From: Actibacterium sp.
Lineage (GTDB): Bacteria; Pseudomonadota; Alphaproteobacteria; Rhodobacterales; Rhodobacteraceae
NCBI GenBank assembly: GCA_016278325.1
Contig: JADQCB010000005.1
Coordinates: forward strand, 105,406-169,405
Direction of reading: 5' to 3'
DNA length: 64,000 bases
Shown: positions 44,692-51,271 of the stretch, piece by piece
How positions within the stretch are numbered: position 1 is the stretch's first letter
How the letters are laid out: each line of letters opens with the position of its first letter
Program-made: the position numbers and the translations under genes
Notes under the pieces: model-generated
What the model was told of the DNA's origin: nothing
The model's input: the letters and a program-made list of their open reading frames with translations, nothing else
Database searches by the model: none

Positions 44692-45570
44692 ATGAGCCCC
44701 GAATATCTGACGACGGCCGAGGTGGCCGAGTTGCTGCGCATAAAGGAACGCAAGGTCTATGACCTTGCGTCGGGGGGCGACATGCCCTGCGTGCGCGTGG
44801 TCGGCAAGCTGTTGTTTCCGCGCGCCGAGATCGAGGCATGGATCGCCGCGGCGCGCAGCGGCCCCGCGCGCAGGGCGCAGCCGCTGCCCTGCATCGTCGC
44901 CGGCAGCCATGATCCGTTGCTGGACTGGGCCTTGCGCGAATCCGGCTCGGGGCTGGCGGGTTTCTTCGACGGCAGTCTCGACGGGCTGGAACGGATTGCC
45001 AGGCGCGACGCCATGGCCGCCGGGCTGCACCTGCATGAACCCGACGGCTGGAACGCCGATCAGGTGGCGCGTGATTTTGCCGGCAAGCCCCTGGTGTTGA
45101 TCGAGTTTGCCACCCGCCGCCGCGGATTGATCGTGCCGCCCGGCAATCCCGATGGGCTGACGGGCCTTGCCGATCTTGCCACGCGGCGCTTTTCGCGCCG
45201 CCAGCCGACCGCCGCCAGCCAGCAACTGTTCGAACACCTGGCGCGCGACGCCGGGATCGACCCCGAAACCCTGTCGGGGCCCGCAAACCCCGCGCGAACC
45301 GAGGCCGACGTGGCGCTTCCGGTGCTCGACGGGGCCGCCGACGCCGCCTTCGGCCTTCAGGCCGTGGCGCAACAGCTGCGCCTTGGCTTTGTCGATCTCA
45401 TGGAAGAGCGATTCGACCTCCTGATCTGGCGCCAGGCTTACTTTTCCGATGAGTTCCAGCGTCTTGTGGCATTTTTTTCAACAGACACCTTCGCTGGGCA
45501 AGCATCCCGGATGACGGGCTATGACATCACCGGGCTCGGGCGGGTGCGATACAACGCACCCTGCCCGTGA
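44692..45570 (+). CDS. HTH regulator with PBP-like (molybdate/tungstate-type) domain
   Basis: 292 residues. N-terminal excisionase/MerR-like HTH (EYLTTAEVAELLRIKERKVY followed by DLASGGDMPCVRVVGKLLFP). The rest resembles a periplasmic-binding-protein-like sensor domain (PBP_like family): PCIVAGSHDPLLDWALRES, RRQPTAASQQLFEHLARDAG. Such one-component regulators sense oxyanions. The stop lies seven bases from the convergent tupA stop, so it probably controls the tungstate transporter. Called TupR-like by inference only. Confidence 0.85.
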   Translation: MSPEYLTTAEVAELLRIKERKVYDLASGGDMPCVRVVGKLLFPRAEIEAWIAAARSGPARRAQPLPCIVAGSHDPLLDWALRESGSGLAGFFDGSLDGLERIARRDAMAAGLHLHEPDGWNADQVARDFAGKPLVLIEFATRRRGLIVPPGNPDGLTGLADLATRRFSRRQPTAASQQLFEHLARDAGIDPETLSGPANPARTEADVALPVLDGAADAAFGLQAVAQQLRLGFVDLMEERFDLLIWRQAYFSDEFQRLVAFFSTDTFAGQASRMTGYDITGLGRVRYNAPCP

Positions 45571-45577
45571 CCCGGCT

Positions 45578-46393
45578 TCACTTCGCGTTCGGGAAAAACA
45601 GCTGCTGGCCGTCAAGCTTGTAGGACGCAATGATTTCCTGCCCTTCCTCGCCGAGAAGCCAGTCGATGAAGGTCTGCCCCGCCTTGGCATTCACATTCGC
45701 AAACCGCTCCGGGTTGACCAGGATCACGCCATACTGGTTGAACAGCTGCGGGTCGCCCTCGACCATGATCTCGTAATCTCCCTTGTTGTTGAAAGCGATC
45801 CAGGTTGCCCGGTCGGTCATGATATAGGCACCCATCGCGGTGCCGGTGTTCAGCGTGGCGCCCATGCCCGACCCGGTTTCGCGATACCATTCCCCCGAAA
45901 AGGTCGTCGGGTCGATTCCGGCGTCCTTCCACAAGCGCATCTCGGCCTTGTTGGTGCCCGAATCATCCCCGCGCGAGGCGAAGGGCGCCCTGGCCTCGGC
46001 GATCTTGCGCAGCGCATCGGTCGCATCGGTCATGCCCTTGATTCCGGCGGGGTCCGAAGGCGGGCCCACGATGACGAAATCGTTATACATGACATCGAAG
46101 CGCGCGACGCCATAGCCTTCGGCGACGAACTTCTTCTCGGCCGGTTTGGCATGAACGAACAGCACGTCGCCATCGCCGTTCATCGCGTTCTTGATCGCCT
46201 GGCCTGTCCCCACGGCCACGACACGCACCTCGATCCCGGTCTGGTCGGTGAATTTCGGCAGCATGTATTCGAACAGGCCGGAATTCTGGGTCGATGTGGT
46301 CGACTGGACCACGATGAATGAATCGGTCTGCGCCGGCGCGGATGATGTGGTGCCGAGCACGAGCGAGAGAGCGATGAGGATGCCTTTGAGCAT
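45578..46393 (-). CDS. tupA: Tungstate ABC transporter periplasmic binding protein TupA
   Basis: 271 residues. Signal peptide at 1-22 (MLKGILIALSLVLGTTSSAP, Ala-x-Ala site). The mature start VVQSTTSTQNSGLFEYMLPK carries the TTST oxyanion motif of TupA/WtpA-type proteins; also DDSGTNKAEM and GSGMGATLN. It captures tungstate (some also molybdate). Last in the order tupB-tupC-tupA, unusual since tupA is usually first. The formate dehydrogenases encoded in the same region would be the obvious users of the metal. Confidence 0.93.
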   Translation of the reverse strand: MLKGILIALSLVLGTTSSAPAQTDSFIVVQSTTSTQNSGLFEYMLPKFTDQTGIEVRVVAVGTGQAIKNAMNGDGDVLFVHAKPAEKKFVAEGYGVARFDVMYNDFVIVGPPSDPAGIKGMTDATDALRKIAEARAPFASRGDDSGTNKAEMRLWKDAGIDPTTFSGEWYRETGSGMGATLNTGTAMGAYIMTDRATWIAFNNKGDYEIMVEGDPQLFNQYGVILVNPERFANVNAKAGQTFIDWLLGEEGQEIIASYKLDGQQLFFPNAK

Positions 46394-46425
46394 GGCGAAA
46401 CTCCCCTGGGGTCGGAAAAATCGCG

Positions 46426-47196
46426 CTAGACGAGCAATTGACCATCGACGAAGGCCCGCGCCGCCGCACTGGCGGGGCGCGGGAAGAACCGGGCGGCGGG
46501 TGTCTGCTCTTCGACGCGCCCGGCATTGAGAAACAGGATCTCCTGCCCCAGCCGGCGGGCCTGCCCCAGGTCATGGGTGACCATGATGACCTTGGTGCCC
46601 GCCCGCGCCGCGCCGAGGATCAACGCCTCGATTCGCTGGGTCGCGGCGGGATCGAGGCTGGAGGTTGGTTCGTCCAGGAACAGGATTTCCGGTGACGCCG
46701 CCAGGGCGCGCAGCAACGCAAGGCGTTGTTCTTCCCCGCCGGACAGCGAGCGGGCCGGCTGGTGCCCCTTGCCGGCCAGGTCGCCATGCGCCAGCAGGTC
46801 GCGCACCCGCGATCGTCGCTCGGCCCGTGGCACGCCGCGGATACGCAGCACATAATGCAGGTTTCCCGCCACCGACCGGCGCAGCAGCACCGGGCGCTGG
46901 AACACCATCGCCTGGCGGATGCGTGCCGCGCGGTCGGGCCGGCGCCCGGCGAGCGTGATCTGACCTGCCGCCGGTTCCAGCAACCCGTGCAGCAGCCGCA
47001 CGAGAACGCTCTTCCCGGCGCCGTTCGGGCCAAGGATCATCGTCGGGCCGGCCGCGTCGATCGTCAGTTCCGGCACGTCCAGCAAGGTCTTTCCACCGCT
47101 CTCGAAGCGCAATCCCTGAACGGCGATCGGCAGATCGCGCACCGCGGGCGTCGCTGCGATGCAACTGCGTGGATCGGGCAGGCGGAGATCACGCAT
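46426..47196 (-). CDS. tupC: Tungstate ABC transporter ATPase TupC
   Basis: 256 residues. Walker A ILGPNGAGKSVLVRLLHG, signature SLSGGEEQRLALLRAL, Walker B ILFLDEPTSSLD and H-loop IMVTHDLGQ are intact. The Q-loop reads MVFQRPVLLRRSV as in TupC/WtpC. Its start overlaps the tupB stop by eight bases. It energises tungstate uptake. Confidence 0.93.
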   Translation of the reverse strand: MRDLRLPDPRSCIAATPAVRDLPIAVQGLRFESGGKTLLDVPELTIDAAGPTMILGPNGAGKSVLVRLLHGLLEPAAGQITLAGRRPDRAARIRQAMVFQRPVLLRRSVAGNLHYVLRIRGVPRAERRSRVRDLLAHGDLAGKGHQPARSLSGGEEQRLALLRALAASPEILFLDEPTSSLDPAATQRIEALILGAARAGTKVIMVTHDLGQARRLGQEILFLNAGRVEEQTPAARFFPRPASAAARAFVDGQLLV

Positions 47197-47896
47197 GGGC
47201 CAGCCTCCGCGCGGTGCCGCCCATTAGCGAGGTCGCGGCGTTCACGGCTATGGCAAGGACGATCAGGATCGTGCCCAGGGCCAGCGCCAGCGCCAGGTTC
47301 CCCTTCGAGGTTTCCAGGGCGATGGTCGTGGTCATCACCCGGGTGACATGGTTGATGTTACCCCCCACGATCATGACCGCGCCGACCTCGGCGATGGCGC
47401 GGCCGAAGCCCGCCAGGAATGCCGTCAACAGGCTGAACCGCCCGTCCCAGAGCAGCGTGGGAACCGATCCCAGCCGCGACAGGCCGAAAGAGCGGAGCTG
47501 TTCGGAATATTCCCGGTCCAGCGTTTCCACCACCTGGCGGCTGAGCGCGGCGATGATCGGCATGACCAGGACCACCTGCGCGAGGATCATCGCGGTGGGG
47601 GTGTAGAGCAGTTGCAGCATCCCCAGGGGGCCGGCGTTCGACAGCATCAGATAGAGCAAGAGCCCGACCACCACCGGCGGCAGACCCATCAGCGCATTCA
47701 GCAAAACGATCAGCACCTGCCGGCCGGGAAACCGGGCCACGGCCAGCGCCGCGCCCAGTGGCATCCCGATCACCGCGGCGATCACGACCGCGCTCAGCGA
47801 GACCCGCAGCGACAACAGGACGATCGCCCAAAGCTCGGCATCACCGGAAATGATCAGGCCGATAGATCGGTCAAGGCTGCTTGCAAAATCCTGCAT
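47189..47896 (-). CDS. tupB: Tungstate ABC transporter permease TupB
   Basis: 235 residues, five or six membrane segments, with the permease coupling motif EYSEQLRSFGLSRLGS and the family features GLPPVVVGLLLYLML, GRAIAEVGAVMIVGGNINHV and TTTIALETSKGN, all typical of TupB. Start ATG at 47896; the open frame runs further upstream without membrane-protein character. It is the first tup gene and follows the DUF6505 gene by 106 bases on the same strand. Confidence 0.92.
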   Translation of the reverse strand: MQDFASSLDRSIGLIISGDAELWAIVLLSLRVSLSAVVIAAVIGMPLGAALAVARFPGRQVLIVLLNALMGLPPVVVGLLLYLMLSNAGPLGMLQLLYTPTAMILAQVVLVMPIIAALSRQVVETLDREYSEQLRSFGLSRLGSVPTLLWDGRFSLLTAFLAGFGRAIAEVGAVMIVGGNINHVTRVMTTTIALETSKGNLALALALGTILIVLAIAVNAATSLMGGTARRLAHA

Positions 47897-47939
47897 ATTT
47901 TTCGCAACACGCCTGGTTTTCGTAATCCTGACATGAGAA

Positions 47940-47957
47940 TGCGGCAGGAAAGCCGCA
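47940..47957 (-). promoter_or_regulatory. Hairpin/dyad upstream of tupB
   Basis: TGCGGC-AGGAAA-GCCGCA, a perfect six-base dyad 44 bases before the tupB start. It could be an operator for the nearby regulator, a weak terminator for the upstream operon or a leader hairpin. It does not match known molybdenum-cofactor riboswitches by eye. Confidence 0.35.
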
Positions 47958-48002
47958 CCTGTCCAGTCAAAATCGGGGGGGATCGGGCCGATGACGGCCG
48001 GT

Positions 48003-48482
48003 TCAATTCGGCAAATCACCGTGAATCGCGAATTGTTCCAGACCGGCATCCTCGGCCCGGATCAGGCGGAACTGTTCGCGCACCCCCGCATCGGTCAGCT
48101 CGCGGCTGACGGTCAGCAGGGTATTGGGGGCGTGATCTTCGCAAAGCTCGATCATGTGGGCGATCTCGTCACGCGCCACCGACAGCGCGGCGTCCTCGTT
48201 CGGGGCGCCATAGAAATCGACGAAATGCCGCGCCAGACCATGTTCCAGCGCCGCGAGTTCGGACGGCTCGATCTGCGTTACCGCCACGAAGGTCACCCGC
48301 CCGAAGGTCTCGATCCCCAGCCATCCGTTGGAAAAGGCCTGCCGCGCCTTGCCGGTCAGATCCGCCTCGCCCCAGTTGGAGAATTCGAAGCCGCCGCTGA
48401 TCGCCCATTCGCCGGTGCGCGCGGGGCTGTGGAACACGTTGCGGTCGCTTTCGTCGAAATGGATCGCGCGGGCAAGTTTCAT
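48003..48482 (-). CDS. DUF6505 family protein
   Basis: 159 residues, begins MKLARAIHFDESDRNVFHSP. Conserved-looking blocks are AISGGFEFSNW, LTGKARQAFSNGWLG and ETFGRVTFVAVTQI. No enzyme motif is recognised; DUF6505 is my recollection of the family name. It lies one base after the ligase-like gene, last in the DUF6494-mrp-ligase-DUF6505 operon. Function unknown, likely tied to formate dehydrogenase maturation by context. Confidence 0.85.
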   Translation of the reverse strand: MKLARAIHFDESDRNVFHSPARTGEWAISGGFEFSNWGEADLTGKARQAFSNGWLGIETFGRVTFVAVTQIEPSELAALEHGLARHFVDFYGAPNEDAALSVARDEIAHMIELCEDHAPNTLLTVSRELTDAGVREQFRLIRAEDAGLEQFAIHGDLPN

Positions 48483-48483
48483 G

Positions 48484-49191
48484 TCATCGTCCTTCGATCA
48501 GCGTTGTCAGCGGGATCAGGCGTGTGGTGTCGCCGTCGCGCAGCAGCATCCCGAAATGCTCGTCCACGCCCAGGAATGTGCCGCGCTGGCCGCCGAATTC
48601 AACCCTGCGGCCCAGATCCCGGGCCAGCCCCGTCCATTCGCCATGCAGCGGCGCGGCGCCTTCGTCCGACCAGCGGTTTATCCAGACAAGCATGTGCCGC
48701 GCCCAGGCTTCGAGCAGCTGCACCGGCGCGATCCCGGCGCAGCCCTCGTCATGCAGCGAGGTCCGCTCGGGGGTGTCGCCGGGCGCGTCGGAAAACATCA
48801 TCACGCGCAGATCCAGCCCGATCACCAGCCAGCCGGGCACCACGCCTCGGGCCACCGGGTCGGCCCGCACGCGCAGGCGGCCGCATTTCGCGCCGTTGAG
48901 GTAAAGCGCACCGTCCCAGCCCAGGTGAACGCCCACCTCGGGCGGGGCCAGCGCGCCCAAGGCGTTCTGAAACCCCACCGCGCAGAGCGGCAGCATGACC
49001 ATCGCGCGCTCCAGCGGCACCTCGGGCGCGAAAACGATGGCCGCGCGCAGGCGGTCGGCCCGGATATCGTGGAACAGCGTCCCCGCGTCGCAGCCTTCGC
49101 GCGCCCGCGCCTCGGCACGCAAGAGCGGATCGGTGCCGGCCGGCACCGCCACCCCGCGCAGCAGCGGCGGGAAACGCGGCGCCTCGCTCAA
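48484..49191 (-). CDS. Biotin/lipoate-protein-ligase-like protein with DUF4444 tail
   Basis: 235 residues. The middle resembles a BPL/LPL catalytic fold: DAGTLFHDIRADRLRAAIVF, then a WDGALYLNGAKCGRLR block that matches the lysine-containing KWPND...NGKKVxG motif. The Gly-rich nucleotide loop of real biotin ligases is not evident, so activity is uncertain. The C-terminal ~50 residues (FGGQRGTFLGVDEHFGMLL) are a DUF4444-like beta domain. It starts with TTG overlapping the mrp stop (TTGA), implying coupled, lower-level translation. Confidence 0.82.
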   Translation of the reverse strand: MSEAPRFPPLLRGVAVPAGTDPLLRAEARAREGCDAGTLFHDIRADRLRAAIVFAPEVPLERAMVMLPLCAVGFQNALGALAPPEVGVHLGWDGALYLNGAKCGRLRVRADPVARGVVPGWLVIGLDLRVMMFSDAPGDTPERTSLHDEGCAGIAPVQLLEAWARHMLVWINRWSDEGAAPLHGEWTGLARDLGRRVEFGGQRGTFLGVDEHFGMLLRDGDTTRLIPLTTLIEGR

Positions 49192-50252
49192 CCTTTCCCC
49201 GCCGCGATCAGAGCCCGCGCGACGCGGCGGAAGCCATCGGCCTGCGCGCTGTCGGGCTTGCTGATCACGATCGGCGCCCCCCCGTCCGAGGATGTCCGGA
49301 TATCCAGGTGCAGCGGGATCTCGGCCAGCAGCGGCACCCCCAGCTTTTCGGCCTCGGCCGCCACGCCACCATGCCCGAAGACGTGTTCTTCATGCCCGCA
49401 ATTGGAACAGACATGGGTGCTCATGTTCTCGATCATGCCGATGATCGGCACCTTCATCTGGCGGAACATGTCGATGCCCTTGCGCGCATCCAGCAACGCG
49501 ACATCCTGCGGCGTCGAAACGATGATCGCCCCGTCGACCTGCGCCTTCTGCGCAAGGGTCATCGACACGTCGCCGGTGCCCGGCGGCAGGTCCACCAGCA
49601 GCACGTCCAGCGCGCCCCATTGCACCTGGCCCAGCATCTGCTGCAACGCCCCCATCAGCATCGGTCCGCGCCAGACCACGGCCTGGTCCTCGTTGGTCAT
49701 CAGGCCGATCGACATCATGGTGACGCCGTGGTTGCGCATCGGCAGGATGGTCTTGCCATCGGGGCTGGCGGGCCGGCCCGACACGCCCAGCATCCGCGGC
49801 TGGCTGGGGCCGTAGACATCGGCATCGAGCAGTCCCACGCGCCGTCCCTCGGCGGCCAGGGCGCAGGCCAGGTTCGCCGCCACCGTGGATTTGCCGACAC
49901 CGCCCTTGCCGCTGGCGATGGCGATGATCCGGTCCACGCCCGGCACCTTCTCGGGGCCCTGCGGCTCGGCCCGCCGGCCTGGTTTCAGATCCGGCGGCGG
50001 TTCGGGGCGGGAATGCGCGGTCATGACGACTGAAACGCTGTCGACGCCCTCCAGCGCCTTCAGCCGGGCTTCGGCCTCGGCGCGCACCGGCTCCATCGCC
50101 TTGGCGCGGGCCGGGTCGATTTCCAGGACGAACCGCACCGCGCCCTGTTCGACACTCAACGCGCGCACCATCCCGGCCGCGACAATGTCGCTGCCCGAGG
50201 GATCTGCCACGCCCTTGAGCGCCTCCAGGACGGTCTCGCGAGTCAGGGTCAC
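49188..50252 (-). CDS. mrp: Mrp/NBP35-family P-loop Fe-S carrier ATPase
   Basis: 354 residues. N-terminal DUF59/MIP18-like domain (~1-90), then the deviant Walker A IASGKGGVGKSTVAANLA and GLLDADVYGPSQPRMLG. The subunit-bridging CSNC pair (STHVCSNCGHEEHVFGHGG) binds the transferred [4Fe-4S] cluster. The start is a GTG directly after the DUF6494 stop. In this cluster it probably supplies Fe-S clusters to the Fe-S-rich formate dehydrogenases or the polyferredoxin; this is inference from position. Confidence 0.93.
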   Translation of the reverse strand: MTLTRETVLEALKGVADPSGSDIVAAGMVRALSVEQGAVRFVLEIDPARAKAMEPVRAEAEARLKALEGVDSVSVVMTAHSRPEPPPDLKPGRRAEPQGPEKVPGVDRIIAIASGKGGVGKSTVAANLACALAAEGRRVGLLDADVYGPSQPRMLGVSGRPASPDGKTILPMRNHGVTMMSIGLMTNEDQAVVWRGPMLMGALQQMLGQVQWGALDVLLVDLPPGTGDVSMTLAQKAQVDGAIIVSTPQDVALLDARKGIDMFRQMKVPIIGMIENMSTHVCSNCGHEEHVFGHGGVAAEAEKLGVPLLAEIPLHLDIRTSSDGGAPIVISKPDSAQADGFRRVARALIAAGKG

Positions 50253-50444
50253 TTATTGCCCCTCGATCTTGCCGGTGACGACATGCTCAAGGTCCAGCCC
50301 GTCGATCGTCAGGACCATCTTCGCCTCGTAGCTCTTGCCCGCGCTGTCGCCGGCCTTGCGCATCGCCTCTTCGATGGCCTGCTGCGAGGTGACGCCCACC
50401 TGCTTGAGGAATTTGCGCATCGACATGTTGAAATCGTCGCTCAT
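50253..50444 (-). CDS. DUF6494 small protein
   Basis: 63 residues starting MSDDFNMSMRKFLKQVGVTS, a remembered Rhodobacterales family. A perfect GAGAAGGAGACAGATC site precedes the ATG at 50444. It contains an N-terminal helix (MRKFLKQVGVTSQQAIEEAM) and a short basic/beta C-terminal part. First gene of a leftward operon with mrp, ligase-like and DUF6505 genes. Function unknown. Confidence 0.85.
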   Translation of the reverse strand: MSDDFNMSMRKFLKQVGVTSQQAIEEAMRKAGDSAGKSYEAKMVLTIDGLDLEHVVTGKIEGQ

Positions 50445-50539
50445 GATCTGTCTCCTTCTCGTTGCTTCCATCCTGCGGGATTGACGCGCCGCCCCGATGC
50501 TTTCTAGGTTTCCAGACAGGTCCGCGAAAGGAGGGGGTC

Positions 50540-51271
50540 TTGCGCAGGCTCGCGGTGATCGCCCTGCTGTTCCTTGCTGCCGCCGGCGCCCCGGCGCAGA
50601 CCCGCGATATCGCGATCTCGGCCCCGCCCGAGCTGGTGGAAAGCGGCCTGATGGACTATATCCTGCCGCGCTTTTCGCTCAAGACCGGGATCCGTGTCGC
50701 GCTTGCCCCCAACGCCGGGATGCGGATCGCCGCCGACCCGCCGGGCAGCCCGGTCTTTCGGCGCGACGGGACGACATATTACCTGCGGGCCGGAACCGAT
50801 GACAAACCCGCGCGCTTTCGCGACTGGCTGCGCGGCGAGATCGGGCGGCGCACGGTCGAGACCTTCGTGCCCGAAGACGGGGGGCGCTTTGTCGCCATTG
50901 CCCCGGCCCGCCCCGAAAAACCCGCGCCGAGCTTTGCCGGCGACCCGGAGCGGGGCCTGGCCCTGGCACGAGAACATTGCGGGCGCTGCCATGTGGTGAA
51001 CCAGGCAAACCGGATGCGCGGCATCGGGTCCACCCCGTCTTTCGGGATGTTGCGAACGCTGCCCGATTGGGCGAACCGGTTCGCAAGTTTCCATGCCCGC
51101 AACCCGCATGGCGCCTTTACCAGGATCGCCGGCGTGACCCCGCCCTTCCCGATCGACCGCCCGCCGCCGATCACGCCGCTGGACCTGACCCTCGACGATC
51201 TCGACGACATCCTGGCCTATGTCGCCACCGTCCCGCCGGCCGATCTGGGCGCGCCGATCCAATATCAGTGA
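50540..51271 (+). CDS. c-type cytochrome with shortened TupA-like N-terminal domain
   Basis: 243 residues from the TTG at 50540, directly after AAAGGAGGGGG. Signal peptide 1-20. Residues ~22-125 resemble TupA with its middle deleted: SGLMDYILPRFSLKTGIRV aligns with TupA residues 38-57, and FRDWLRGEIGRRTVETFVPE with the TupA C-terminus (FIDWLLGEEGQEI...). Residues ~135-240 are a cytochrome c domain with the heme motif CGRCH at 148-152 and possible axial Met residues (Met160 or Met171). It would act in the periplasm as an electron carrier near formate dehydrogenase. It overlaps the convergent polyferredoxin gene by seven bases. A divergent DUF6494 operon begins 95 bases upstream. Confidence 0.85.
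   Translation: MRRLAVIALLFLAAAGAPAQTRDIAISAPPELVESGLMDYILPRFSLKTGIRVALAPNAGMRIAADPPGSPVFRRDGTTYYLRAGTDDKPARFRDWLRGEIGRRTVETFVPEDGGRFVAIAPARPEKPAPSFAGDPERGLALAREHCGRCHVVNQANRMRGIGSTPSFGMLRTLPDWANRFASFHARNPHGAFTRIAGVTPPFPIDRPPPITPLDLTLDDLDDILAYVATVPPADLGAPIQYQ

Noticed and set aside
47897-48002. Molybdenum/tungsten cofactor riboswitch upstream of tupB
   Set aside because: The 106-base gap has only a simple six-base hairpin and lacks room and conserved elements for that riboswitch.
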